Part shown: positions 34,121-42,786 of the stretch, piece by piece
Layout of the letters: the number at the start of each line of letters is the position of its first letter
Position numbering within the stretch: position 1 is the stretch's first letter
Source: Aestuariivivens insulae
GTDB lineage: Bacteria > Bacteroidota > Bacteroidia > Flavobacteriales > Flavobacteriaceae
Length of the DNA stretch: 64,000 nt
Reading direction: 5' to 3'
NCBI RefSeq assembly: GCF_022662195.1
Contig: NZ_JAKMCS010000010.1
Location: 1-64,000 of the forward strand
Position numbers and translations under genes: made by a program
Notes under the pieces: model-generated
Databases searched by the model: none
Told to the model about the DNA's origin: nothing
Seen by the model: the letters and a program-made list of their open reading frames with translations, nothing else

Positions 34121-34885
34121 ATGAACAGAATAAACAAAAAATTACAAGACAACAAAAAGTTACTGTCTATATACTTTACAGCTGGATATCCAAATCTAAA
34201 TGACACGGTTACCATTATTCAGGATTTGGAAAAAAACGGTGTCGATATGATTGAAATTGGCCTTCCGTTTAGCGATCCGCTTGCCGATGGCCCGACCATT
34301 CAAGAGAGTTCCACCCAAGCCTTAAAGAATGGCATGACTACCGAAGCACTTTTTAATCAATTACAAGGAATTAGGGAAACCGTTTCCATTCCATTAATTA
34401 TCATGGGCTATTTTAATCCCATGCTACAATATGGTGTAGAGGCTTTCTGTGAAAAATGTCAAGAGCTAGGTATAGACGGATTGATTATTCCAGACCTTCC
34501 TGTTGACGTTTACCATGAGGAATATCAATCCATTTTTGAAAAATATGGCTTGATAAATGTCTTTTTAATTACACCACAGACCAGTGATGAGCGTATAAAA
34601 TATATCGATTCGGTGTCTAACGGATTTATCTATATGGTGAGTAGCGCCAGTACTACAGGAGCTAAGTCTGGTTTTGGCGAGGAGCAAACCCAGTACTTTA
34701 AGCGCATTGCTAACTTAAACCTAAAGAACCCACAAATTGTTGGTTTTGGCATTAGTAACAACCAAACATTTTCCCAAGCCACACAATATGCTAAAGGCGC
34801 TATTATTGGTAGTGCTTTTGTGAAAAAACTAAAGGAGCATGGCGTTGGCTCTATTTCAGAATTTGTGAAAGGCGTTATTGGTTAA
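34121..34885 (+). CDS. trpA: Tryptophan synthase alpha chain
   Basis: Cleaves indole-glycerol phosphate to indole and G3P. 254 aa TIM barrel with FTAGYPN, EIGLPFSDPLADGPTIQ holding catalytic Glu and Asp, GLIIPDLP, YMVSSASTTGAKSGF and VGFGISNNQTF phosphate-binding segments. Last gene of the operon. The start at 34121 (MNRINKKLQDN) is preferred over the in-repeat ATG at 34109. Confidence 0.95.
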   Translation: MNRINKKLQDNKKLLSIYFTAGYPNLNDTVTIIQDLEKNGVDMIEIGLPFSDPLADGPTIQESSTQALKNGMTTEALFNQLQGIRETVSIPLIIMGYFNPMLQYGVEAFCEKCQELGIDGLIIPDLPVDVYHEEYQSIFEKYGLINVFLITPQTSDERIKYIDSVSNGFIYMVSSASTTGAKSGFGEEQTQYFKRIANLNLKNPQIVGFGISNNQTFSQATQYAKGAIIGSAFVKKLKEHGVGSISEFVKGVIG

Positions 34886-34900
34886 AACTTTATTTTAAAG

Positions 34901-34956
34901 ACCTCACAGGTTTACTAGTGCTGAGCGTAGTCGAAGTAAAACCTGTGAGGTTTTAT
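34901..34956 (+). terminator. trp operon terminator with a repeat core in its loop
   Basis: Arms ACCTCACAGGTTTACT and AGTAAAACCTGTGAGGT, 16 bp with one bulged A, then TTTT. The loop is GTGCTGAGCGTAGTCGA, a core shared with the element inside the M3 peptidase gene (56887). The repeat appears to have landed in, or carried, the terminator. Confidence 0.8.
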
Positions 34957-34961
34957 TCCTT

Positions 34962-36197
34962 CTACTCAAACCGAATGGCTTTTACAGGAGATATTTTTGT
35001 AATGATATATGAGGGTATTAAAAGCATCAACAAACACATGATCATGGTTCCCACATTAAGGGCTACGATATAACCCAAGTTAATAAAGACTGGAGCTTCG
35101 GAAACGTAATAAACACTGGGGTCTAACGGAAACAGCTTAAAATATTTTTGTGCATACAGTAATCCTAGCCCAATGGCATTGCCCCATAACAAGCCTACAA
35201 TAATTAAATAGGACGCATTATAGATAAACAGCTTACGAATGCTCCAATTGTGACTGCCCAAAGCCTTTAAAATTCCTATCATTTGGGTGCGTTCCAATAT
35301 TAAGACCAACAAAGCAGTGATCATATTAATCCCCGCTATAAGAATCATAATTCCTATAATGCCATAAATATTGGTATCGAATATTTTAATCCATTCGAAA
35401 ATAGAATAATAGGTATCGGTCACCGTTTGGGTATTTAATGTTGATGGGGTGTTTTTGTAGATTTCTATACCCTTTTGCTCCAATTCATTATAATCGTCTA
35501 TAAAGACCTCAAAATTCCCTATTTGGTCTTCATCCCATTTATTTAAACGTTGAATATGACGTAGATTACCAATAATATACTGTTTGTCTAAATCCTGAAA
35601 CCCAGAATTATAGATTCCAACAATCTTACACTTCACTTGATTAGGAGCTTTCTCTGGATTATTATTTACAAAGACCATTTGAAAATCATCACCAAGCTTA
35701 AATCCTAAACGGTTTACCAAGTATTGGGATATTAAAATTTCTTCGCTCCACTTTTCTTTATGATTGGGCATTCGTCCTTCAACCAAAAAGTCTTCAAAGT
35801 ATTGCCAGTCATACTCCGTTCCAACGCCCTTATAAACTGCAACTTCAAAATCGGTTTCCGTACGTATTAGTCCTAATTTGGTAGCAACCCCCTGAATATG
35901 CGTTACCCCTTCAACCGATTTAAACTCTGGGTAAAAATCTTGTTTCTTGGAAATGGGCACAACACTTTCCTGAGAATTATTACCGTCATAATTAGCAATG
36001 GTTACGTGCCCATTGAATGCCACCACCTTATCCCTTATTTTTTGCTGTAGCCCCACACCAGTCGCTATAGCAATCATCATCACTACAATACCAATGGCAA
36101 TTGCAGCGATACCAATTTTTATTATTGGTGCCGAAATACTACTTTTATACGCCTTACTGGCAATAATGCGTTTGGCTATAAAATACTCGTAATTCAA
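34962..36197 (-). CDS. ABC transporter permease of the LolC/E-MacB type (FtsX-like)
   Basis: 411 aa. N-terminal membrane helix (about 23-50), large periplasmic domain with the MacB-like core, then three C-terminal helices typical of FtsX domains (MILIAGINMITALLVLILERTQMIGILKALG). LolE-type proteins extract lipoproteins from the inner membrane, and the many predicted lipoproteins here suit that, but the ATPase partner is not adjacent. Divergent from the NamZ gene by 8 nt. Confidence 0.8.
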   Translation of the reverse strand: MNYEYFIAKRIIASKAYKSSISAPIIKIGIAAIAIGIVVMMIAIATGVGLQQKIRDKVVAFNGHVTIANYDGNNSQESVVPISKKQDFYPEFKSVEGVTHIQGVATKLGLIRTETDFEVAVYKGVGTEYDWQYFEDFLVEGRMPNHKEKWSEEILISQYLVNRLGFKLGDDFQMVFVNNNPEKAPNQVKCKIVGIYNSGFQDLDKQYIIGNLRHIQRLNKWDEDQIGNFEVFIDDYNELEQKGIEIYKNTPSTLNTQTVTDTYYSIFEWIKIFDTNIYGIIGIMILIAGINMITALLVLILERTQMIGILKALGSHNWSIRKLFIYNASYLIIVGLLWGNAIGLGLLYAQKYFKLFPLDPSVYYVSEAPVFINLGYIVALNVGTMIMCLLMLLIPSYIITKISPVKAIRFE

Positions 36198-36205
36198 AAT
36201 AGGCT

Positions 36206-37477
36206 ATGACTTTTAATGTGTTCAAAAATACAGTTTTATTATTTCTTTTAGCAATGATTTCGTGTGGTTCTAAAATAAAAAAGCACACTAATGAAGATCA
36301 TGTAAGACTTCATAAGCCCCAAGGCAACAAGACAATTATTGTGGGAGCGAACCAAACGGAAGCCTATTTACCCTTACTCAACAATAAATGTGTTGGCATT
36401 GTTGCCAACCAAACCTCTGTAATTTTCACAGATATGGTGTCTTCGAGAACTTCAGACACCAATAATTCAAACAACCACAAATATACCCATCTGGTTGATT
36501 CGTTATTAGCTTTAAACGTAAACATTAAAAAAGTATTTTCTCCCGAACATGGATTTCGTGGTACTGCCGATGCCGGTGAAGTTGTTAAAGACGGTATAGA
36601 TACCAAAACCAATTTACCAATAGTTTCACTTTATGGCAACAACAAAAAACCCACTCCTTCTCAATTAGAAGGTTTAGATATTGTGCTTTTTGATATTCAA
36701 GACGTGGGCGTACGGTTTTACACTTACATTTCCACACTACATTACATTATGGAAGCTTGTGCCGAAGCACAAATCCCTGTACTGATTTTAGATCGTCCCA
36801 ATCCTAACGGACATTATATAGACGGCCCTACATTAGAACCCGAAAATAAAAGTTTTTTAGGCATGCACCCCATACCTTTAGTTCATGGTATGACCATTGG
36901 GGAATACGCCCAAATGATTAATGGCGAACAATGGTTGGCCAATGGCATCCAATGTAACATTACAGTAATTCCTCTTAAAAACTACACACACAATACCCCG
37001 TATAGCCTACCTATAAGACCTTCGCCTAACCTACCTAATGACCAGTCCATAAAACTTTATCCTAGTCTGGGCCTCTTTGAAGGCACTAATATTAATGCAG
37101 GTAGAGGCACCGAATATCAGTTTCAACGTTATGGTGCTCCCTTTTTGGATAAGCGGGTTTTTACGTTTACCTATACCCCTGTAGCTAACTTTGGTGCAAA
37201 ACACCCAAAACATAAAAACGAATTATGTTACGGTGAAGACCTTAGCAATATGACGTTTCATGGTGAAGTCTCCTTAAAGTGGGTCATGCAAGCTTACCAT
37301 AATGCTACCGACAAAACTTTGGTATTTAACACCGCTAATTTTACAAAGCATGCAGGAACAGCTAAACTGCAACAACAAATTGAAGCGGGATTATCGGAAG
37401 CTGAAATTAAAGCCACCTGGCAAGCCGACCTTAATGCGTTTAAGATGGTTAGAAAAAAATACCTCATCTATAAATGA
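36206..37477 (+). CDS. DUF1343/NamZ-like exo-N-acetylmuramidase lipoprotein
   Basis: 423 aa with lipoprotein signal (LLAMISC, Cys20). The mature part is a DUF1343 domain: CVGIVANQTSV, KVFSPEHGFRGTADAGE, FDIQDVGVRFYTYISTLHYIMEA, LDRPNPNGHYIDGP, LVHGMTIGEYAQM and SLGLFEGTNINAGRGTEYQF. NamZ of Bacillus and Tannerella removes terminal MurNAc from peptidoglycan pieces, so a role in cell-wall recycling is likely. Overlaps the next gene by ATGA, so the two are translationally coupled. Confidence 0.88.
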   Translation: MTFNVFKNTVLLFLLAMISCGSKIKKHTNEDHVRLHKPQGNKTIIVGANQTEAYLPLLNNKCVGIVANQTSVIFTDMVSSRTSDTNNSNNHKYTHLVDSLLALNVNIKKVFSPEHGFRGTADAGEVVKDGIDTKTNLPIVSLYGNNKKPTPSQLEGLDIVLFDIQDVGVRFYTYISTLHYIMEACAEAQIPVLILDRPNPNGHYIDGPTLEPENKSFLGMHPIPLVHGMTIGEYAQMINGEQWLANGIQCNITVIPLKNYTHNTPYSLPIRPSPNLPNDQSIKLYPSLGLFEGTNINAGRGTEYQFQRYGAPFLDKRVFTFTYTPVANFGAKHPKHKNELCYGEDLSNMTFHGEVSLKWVMQAYHNATDKTLVFNTANFTKHAGTAKLQQQIEAGLSEAEIKATWQADLNAFKMVRKKYLIYK

Positions 37478-38550
37478 TTAAAAAATCCTTTTCCCTTGTC
37501 TTAGTCCTTTTGGTATTTTTCTCTTGTAAAAGTACTGTAGGGTCGATTAAAACTAAAACTGCCAAGGTAAACACAACGGCCATACACTTTTTAAACAAGG
37601 AAAACATTCCAGGTATGGCCATTTCTGTATCAAAAAACGGAAAACTTATCTGGTCCCAAGGTTTTGGTTATGCGAACTTAGAAACACAAACAAAAGTTTC
37701 CCCAAAAACGACCTTATTCAGAATTGCGAGTATTTCCAAACCCATTACGGCATTTGCTTTAGGTCTTTTGGCCGATGACGGTAAAATAGATTTAGATGAA
37801 AGTCTTTATCATTATTTGCCCAACTATCCACGAAAACAATACGATTTCACTTTAAGGCAACTTGGCGGACATACCGCGGGCATAAGACATTATAGGGATA
37901 ATGAATTTATGCTAAATGAAGCTTTATCCATTACTGAAGGTTTGGCCATCTTTAAAAACGATTCCTTATTGTTTAAACCCCTAAGCGATTATAAATACAG
38001 CACATACGGTTTCAACCTATTGAGTGAAGTCATTCAAACGGTTGCCAAAAAACCATTTATAAACTATGTTGAATCCAATATTTTTAAACCTTTAGAAATG
38101 GAATTCACAGGCTTGGATGTAGCCGATTCCAACATGCCCAACCGCACCCAGTTTTATGTAAAAAACGGCACCGATAAAGTCATTCTTGGTCCAGCAGTCA
38201 ATAATGAATATAAAGTTGCTGGTGGCGGATTTTTGTCGACTTCGGAAGATTTAATCCGTTTCGGTAATGAAATTATTGTCCCCACCCTAATATCAAGTGC
38301 GACATTAAAAGAATTGCTTACTTCGCAAGTTTTGGATTCTGGTAAGCCAACCCATTATGGTACTGGCTTTGGCATAGGCAAAACCAAAAAAAATACGCCC
38401 AAATACAACCATTCTGGCGGTGGTGTTGGAGCTTCAACCTTACTCTTAATTTACCCTACGGAAAGGATGGTCATTTCTATTTTAACCAATCTATCGGGCG
38501 TTCCTATTTTTGATATTGGAGAACGACTAGAAGCTATTTTTGTCAATTAG
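37474..38550 (+). CDS. Beta-lactamase-fold serine hydrolase lipoprotein
   Basis: 358 aa with lipoprotein Cys18 (VFFSC). Class C/S12 motifs: SISK (Ser86, Lys89), YSTYGFN as the Tyr-x-Asn equivalent and HSGGG near 310. In such lipoproteins the substrate is often a peptidoglycan stem peptide or an ester rather than a beta-lactam. The ATG overlaps the NamZ stop by 4 nt, so the two probably act together on muropeptides, for example amidase-like after sugar removal; this is inference. Confidence 0.85.
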   Translation: MIKKSFSLVLVLLVFFSCKSTVGSIKTKTAKVNTTAIHFLNKENIPGMAISVSKNGKLIWSQGFGYANLETQTKVSPKTTLFRIASISKPITAFALGLLADDGKIDLDESLYHYLPNYPRKQYDFTLRQLGGHTAGIRHYRDNEFMLNEALSITEGLAIFKNDSLLFKPLSDYKYSTYGFNLLSEVIQTVAKKPFINYVESNIFKPLEMEFTGLDVADSNMPNRTQFYVKNGTDKVILGPAVNNEYKVAGGGFLSTSEDLIRFGNEIIVPTLISSATLKELLTSQVLDSGKPTHYGTGFGIGKTKKNTPKYNHSGGGVGASTLLLIYPTERMVISILTNLSGVPIFDIGERLEAIFVN

Positions 38551-39386
38551 CCCTCATCTGGATTGAATGTAGGCTTTTGGTATTTTTGGAATGGCTGAAT
38601 GAGCAAATCCTTAATGTTACTATTCTGTTTTTCATCTGGAAATACATCGACGCCATAAATGATATCTTTGGTATCTAGTTTCATAAATGTTCCCAACAAC
38701 CTATCCCACACCGAAAAAATATTGCCATAATTAGAATCGGTGTAAGGCATTCGGTAATGGTGATGTACTTTATGCATATCTGGCGAGACCAGTACGTAGC
38801 TTATAACATTATCTACCTTTTTAGGCAATTTTATGTTGGCATGGCTAAATTGGGTTGCCAATACCGATAACGATTGGTACAAGAATACCAACCCAATTGG
38901 TGCTCCAACCACAAACACCCCAAAAAGTGTAAAGAAAAACCGAATAACACTTTCTATAGGATGGTGCCTATTCGCAGTGGTGGTATCTACCTTATGGTCG
39001 GTATGGTGCACCAAATGTACCATCCAAAGTGGTTTTACTTTATGCTCTATAAAATGCGGTAAATAAGCCCCGAAGAAATCCATTAAAACCAACCCAAAAA
39101 TACTATAAAGCCATAAAGGCATTTCGGGTAACCAATTGATAATCCCGAAATCTTCCTTAACAACCCAATCTGCCGTTTTTAATAGCATAAAAGCCAAGGG
39201 GATATTAACCAATATTAATGTTAGGTTAAAAAATAAATTAGGAATCGCATGTCGCCATTTTTTATAGTTAAATTTAAACAAAGGCATAAATCCTTCTATA
39301 ATCCAAAACAGTGTTAGGCCGCTTACAATAAGGATCATACGATGTGGCGGCGGGATGGTTTCAAAATAGTTTAGGATGGTTTCCAT
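38547..39386 (-). CDS. Sterol desaturase/fatty acid hydroxylase superfamily protein
   Basis: 279 aa, four to five membrane helices. Eight-histidine di-iron motif pieces: HFIEH (about 121), HLVHH with TDH (about 133-141), NRHHPIE, and HKVHHHY near 222. It should hydroxylate or desaturate a lipid; Bacteroidota members act on ornithine lipids or carotenoids, but the substrate is unknown. It converges on the serine hydrolase with a 4-nt overlap of stop regions. Confidence 0.85.
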   Translation of the reverse strand: METILNYFETIPPPHRMILIVSGLTLFWIIEGFMPLFKFNYKKWRHAIPNLFFNLTLILVNIPLAFMLLKTADWVVKEDFGIINWLPEMPLWLYSIFGLVLMDFFGAYLPHFIEHKVKPLWMVHLVHHTDHKVDTTTANRHHPIESVIRFFFTLFGVFVVGAPIGLVFLYQSLSVLATQFSHANIKLPKKVDNVISYVLVSPDMHKVHHHYRMPYTDSNYGNIFSVWDRLLGTFMKLDTKDIIYGVDVFPDEKQNSNIKDLLIQPFQKYQKPTFNPDEG

Positions 39387-39932
39387 AAAGCACTGTTTTA
39401 AAACTGCAATTTAACTATTTAACGTGAAAATTTATGTCGCATTGCGTGTACCGACGTTTACTGTCGGTATGTATCCAAAACCTGTCTGCCGACAAGCAGG
39501 AAGTTGGAAAATTGAAAATTCAACAAAGTTAAACTCTGCATATTGAGAAATTCTTGAGAGGCTATCTGAAAAGTATCATTCTGAATGTGGTCACTGAGGT
39601 ACTCGAAGTGAAATGAAGAATCTGTTAAAAAAATAAAACTTTAATTTTCAACACAATAAGATTCTTCGCCTTAGCCTGTCTTGAGCGACAGTCGAAAGGC
39701 TCTGAATGACAAGATAAATCACTTTTCAGACAGCTTCTGTTTAGCATAAATTGGGCTGATTGGTGGATTTCCATATCAAACGGTATGTTGGATGTAAGTA
39801 TCGGCCTTTGCGTTAGGGATTGAGGCATTGTTGGAGCTCCCTGAAAGGAGCGACTGCCGAAAGCCCGGCCTTTAGGCAACGCCCAAATCTTTAAAATATT
39901 AGGAACCATTATTTTTTCCCATATGCAATGGC
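39387..39932. repeat. Repeat-rich gap, several palindromic elements
   Basis: No gene. From left: TACCGAC/GTCGGTA hairpin near 39447-39467; a CCTGTCTGCCGACAAGCAGG stretch at 39481-39500; a composite inverted pair with arms at 39561-39625 (TATCTGAAAAGTATCATTCTG, as separate short blocks) and 39661-39737 (TCTGAATGACA, CACTTTTCAGACAGC) enclosing an A/T-rich middle; and a separate element at 39798-39893 with GGCCTTTGCGTTAGGG, GGAGCTCC and AAAGCCCGGCC. An open minus-strand frame across 39625-39909 is made of these repeats. Confidence 0.7.
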
Positions 39933-40424
39933 CTATTTTATTCTTTTTTTCATGGCTTCCACAATATTAAAAGCTGCTGGGCAAATGGCCACATTTTTTA
40001 AGGTTAAATTAGAAATTTGCTGAAACTTTTTCCTGTCGGTATGCGGAAACTCCCTGCAGGCCTTAGGCCTAACCTCATAGATACTACAATAGTTATCTGC
40101 TCCCAAAAACGTGCAAGGCACACTTTGCAATACATAATCGTTATCTTCATCGATACGCAAATACTGGTTTATGAACTGTTGTGGTTTTAGCTTAAAGAAT
40201 TTAGCTATGCGCTCAATGTCTTTATCGGTAAATAACGGCCCAGTGGTTTTACAGCAATTGGCGCATTTCAAGCAATCGGTTTGCCTAAACTCGTCATTAT
40301 GCAATTCTTGCATGATGTAATCTAAATTCTTTGGAGGCTTCTTTTTAAGCTTTGCAAAGAATTTTTTGTTCTCATTATGCTTATCTTTGGCCTGCTTTGG
40401 AAGATTGTTTATAAGGTCTTGCAT
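39933..40424 (-). CDS. YkgJ-family cysteine cluster protein
   Basis: 163 aa. The metal-binding cysteine cluster is CLKCANCCKTTGP near 56-68, with VPCTFLGADNYCSIYEVRPKACREFPH about 50 residues later. The family probably binds zinc or iron and is widespread with unknown function. Monocistronic. A palindromic repeat begins 22 nt upstream of its start. Confidence 0.85.
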   Translation of the reverse strand: MQDLINNLPKQAKDKHNENKKFFAKLKKKPPKNLDYIMQELHNDEFRQTDCLKCANCCKTTGPLFTDKDIERIAKFFKLKPQQFINQYLRIDEDNDYVLQSVPCTFLGADNYCSIYEVRPKACREFPHTDRKKFQQISNLTLKNVAICPAAFNIVEAMKKRIK

Positions 40425-40445
40425 GCTGTAAAATTACTTAATCTT

Positions 40446-40508
40446 TGTCATTCTGAACGAAGTTAATCATCTAAAACTTTTGATGCTTTAATTGCGCTCA
40501 ACATGACA
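40446..40508. repeat. Palindromic repeat between YkgJ and methyltransferase genes
   Basis: Begins TGTCATTCTGAACG and ends CGCTCAACATGACA, the clearest example of the TGTCAT/ATGACA ends of this family, with ATCATCTAAAAC and TTTTGATG pairing in the middle. Its end is 15 nt before the TTG start of the next gene. Confidence 0.75.
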
Positions 40509-40523
40509 TTAAATCGTTAACTT

Positions 40524-41219
40524 TTGAAAGACCTCTTTGGAAAAGCATTGTTAGACTACCATAAGGGTAATTATACAGAAGACATCATTACCTCAACCAG
40601 CATTTCGGATGATGATGAATTGCCCCTGCCCTATCTTTTCCGTGATTTTAAGGGCATGCCCTTATTGGAACAAAAAGCATTGCAATTGGCAAAGGGCAAG
40701 GTTTTAGATGTGGGCTGTGGTAGCGGTAACCATAGTTTGTATTTGCAAAACAAGGGGTTGGACGTAAAAGCCATTGATATTTCGAAAGGGGCTATAGAAG
40801 TGGCCAAGCTACGTGGTGTGAAGCATGCTGAAGTTTTGAATGTTTTGGATGAAAGCCAAACCTTCGATACTATTTTATTACTTATGAACGGCACGGGGAT
40901 TTTTCAAGAGCTCATTCAGGTGTCTAAGTACTTAACCCATTTAAAAAGCCTTTTAAATCCGAAAGGGCAAATTTTAATCGATTCTTCCGATATTAAATTT
41001 ATGTATGAAGATGACGACGGTGGTTTTTGGATAGACACTAATGCAGGCTATTATGGTGAACTGGACTACTTTTTAAGTTATAAAGGTGAAAAAGAAACAC
41101 CCATGAAGTGGTTGTACCTAGATTTTGATACTTTAAAACTTGCCTGTGATACTGTAGGTCTAAATTGCGAACTGGTCATGGAAGGTGAGCATTATGATTA
41201 TCTGGTCAGGTTGAGTTAA
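40524..41219 (+). CDS. Class I SAM-dependent methyltransferase
   Basis: 231 aa with motif I VLDVGCGSGNHSLYL (about 60-74), motif II VKAIDISKGAIEVAK and the FDTILLLMNGTGIF segment. Translation appears to start at TTG (40524, KDLFGKALLDYHKGNY), since I recall KDLFGKA as the start of homologues. The acidic patches (DDDELPLP, EDDDGGFW) are conserved in this group. Substrate unknown. Confidence 0.78.
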   Translation: MKDLFGKALLDYHKGNYTEDIITSTSISDDDELPLPYLFRDFKGMPLLEQKALQLAKGKVLDVGCGSGNHSLYLQNKGLDVKAIDISKGAIEVAKLRGVKHAEVLNVLDESQTFDTILLLMNGTGIFQELIQVSKYLTHLKSLLNPKGQILIDSSDIKFMYEDDDGGFWIDTNAGYYGELDYFLSYKGEKETPMKWLYLDFDTLKLACDTVGLNCELVMEGEHYDYLVRLS

Positions 41220-41255
41220 ACGTTGTGCTTTTGGGTCAAACTAGTTACTAAATAT

Positions 41256-41319
41256 CAGTTCGAGTGAATTTTACGATTGAAATAGTTCTCGAATTAGTTG
41301 ACCTTTACAGAACTGACAG
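41256..41319. repeat. Degenerate copy of the trpF/trpB-type repeat
   Basis: AGTTCGAGTGAATTTTACG, TTCTCGA and a final GAACTGACA resemble the element at 32797-32896 (ACTTCGAGTGA, TATCGAG, CTGACA) but pairing is decayed. It lies in the converging-gene gap 41220-41406, which otherwise shows nothing. Confidence 0.5.
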
Positions 41320-41406
41320 CATTTCATCGAAATGAACAACGTCTTAAGCAATCTTTTGTCAATGACTTCATCTCTAATTGTATCCTAAATATTTATTGGT
41401 TTTGAA

Positions 41407-42117
41407 TTAAAAACGCGTCTTTAGAATATCTGTCCCCAAGTACTTATCATCTTTATTATAATACCATGCCCTTGTTTTTGGCATTTTAATACCGTTAATG
41501 GTTTCCATACCGCTTAACAGAATATACTCCCCAGTTTCTGGTTCTGAATTTTTAAGGAACTGGTACGCTTCCATAGCAAAGGTTTTAGGGTTAAAGTAGA
41601 AAAACCATGTATCCTTCCCAACTGTTTCATCGTAGGTTACTTTTAACACTAAATACTGCTTTCCTTTAAATGTTTTTCGCGCAACATTGGGGTCTATTAA
41701 TGTTCCAGGGTCTTTTAATTTCATGGGAAGGCCATACAAATACGAATAGTAGTTTTTGTATAAATGTGCCCGCTCACAACTTAAATTATTGTTTTTTTGT
41801 TCTTCCTCTGTTGGCAATTGTCCATTAAATCGAATAGTGCATTCCTTCTGCTTGATTGTATATTCCGTTATTTTATCTCCTTGCTGCGCTTTTAAATAAA
41901 AATACTCTTGGGGCAAATCTATAGCTATTTCACTGTTCCTATTAGGCTTGTTGGGAGTTTCCATGGTCACATATAAAGTGCCTTGAAATGTTTTCCAGTT
42001 TTGATTGGGGTCGTGAAATTGAATGGATTGTTCTAAAAGCGATTTACCGCTTAGCTCCTGTGCCTTAGTAGCAGTTACGGCGAAAAGCATAACGAAAATG
42101 ATGTTTATTTTTTTCAT
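41407..42117 (-). CDS. Secreted DUF6503/LolA-like protein
   Basis: 236 aa with a signal peptide (1-19, cleaved after TKA). The mature part is beta-rich with pattern FQGTLYVTMETPNKPNR, WFFYFNPKTFAMEAYQF and MPKTRAWYYNKDDKYLGTD, suggesting the LolA/LppX beta-taco that binds lipids. I associate it with DUF6503 in Bacteroidota, without defined role. Gap of 67 nt to the DUF1287 gene upstream, filled by a repeat. Confidence 0.65.
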   Translation of the reverse strand: MKKINIIFVMLFAVTATKAQELSGKSLLEQSIQFHDPNQNWKTFQGTLYVTMETPNKPNRNSEIAIDLPQEYFYLKAQQGDKITEYTIKQKECTIRFNGQLPTEEEQKNNNLSCERAHLYKNYYSYLYGLPMKLKDPGTLIDPNVARKTFKGKQYLVLKVTYDETVGKDTWFFYFNPKTFAMEAYQFLKNSEPETGEYILLSGMETINGIKMPKTRAWYYNKDDKYLGTDILKTRF

Positions 42118-42132
42118 AATCCTTTAAAATGG

Positions 42133-42180
42133 ACTCCTGCTTTCCCTTCGACAAGCTCAGGACAATACGCAGGAATGACA
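42133..42180. repeat. Nested palindromic repeat
   Basis: Outer arms ACTCCTGC and GCAGGAAT, followed by GACA, as in the trpA-leading element at 34091; the loop holds CCCTTCGACAAGCTCAGG, a variant of the CTGAGCGTAGTCGAAGG core at 56887. One repeat type is thus nested in another. Confidence 0.7.
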
Positions 42181-42184
42181 AAAC

Positions 42185-42778
42185 CTAATTTAAATACCTA
42201 TAATGTCCAATAATTTTAAAATCGAACAAACAATCTTCCAACACTTGGCCAGAACCTATGTTATGTACAATTAAATACCGCTTACCATCTTTTGATTTTT
42301 TGTTGACTACAATACCAATATGCGTTATGGCTCCACCCAAATTCCAGCACACAATATCACCTGGAATATAATCTTTTGCATTTTGTGTGATTGGTTTTTC
42401 TGCATCATTCCTCTTAAAATAGGTCATTAAATTGGGCACGCGCCTATGGTCAATATTTTTATCGGTCGTTTTTAGCCCCCACAATTTGGGATATTCATTG
42501 AAATATGCTTTCATATCCTCGTGCACTTCCTTTTGTAAATCAACTCCCAACTGCCTATAAGCCCTAATAATAACATCTGTGCAAACCCCTTTGTCGCTTG
42601 GCACATCTCCATTGGGATAGGCTATTGAAAAATAACTCGGATCGTAAGTTACTTTTTGATGGGTTAATCGTAAAGCAACGTCAGACAGTGTTAACTTTAG
42701 GGCTTCTTCTTGGGCTTCGCCAATAACACTTAATAATAAAGCTACAATGAAAACCATTCTTTTCATAAAAACATTCAT
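42185..42778 (-). CDS. DUF1287 secreted NlpC/P60-like protein
   Basis: 197 aa with an N-terminal signal (about 1-23). The DUF1287 core is YPNGDVPSDKGVCTDVIIRAYRQLGVDL (catalytic Cys candidate), DHRRVPNLMTYF and YIPGDIVCWNLGGAITHIGIVV (catalytic His candidate), an NlpC/P60-like cysteine peptidase pattern. Probably cleaves cell-wall peptides or amides in the periplasm. Ends 8 nt from the Fic gene, so they may be in one operon. Confidence 0.78.
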   Translation of the reverse strand: MNVFMKRMVFIVALLLSVIGEAQEEALKLTLSDVALRLTHQKVTYDPSYFSIAYPNGDVPSDKGVCTDVIIRAYRQLGVDLQKEVHEDMKAYFNEYPKLWGLKTTDKNIDHRRVPNLMTYFKRNDAEKPITQNAKDYIPGDIVCWNLGGAITHIGIVVNKKSKDGKRYLIVHNIGSGQVLEDCLFDFKIIGHYRYLN

Positions 42779-42786
42779 TTTATTAG

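Noticed and set aside
39625-39909. Open minus-strand frame of 94 codons
   Set aside because: It is composed of palindromic repeats and starts in a repeat-dense gap; no conserved domain.
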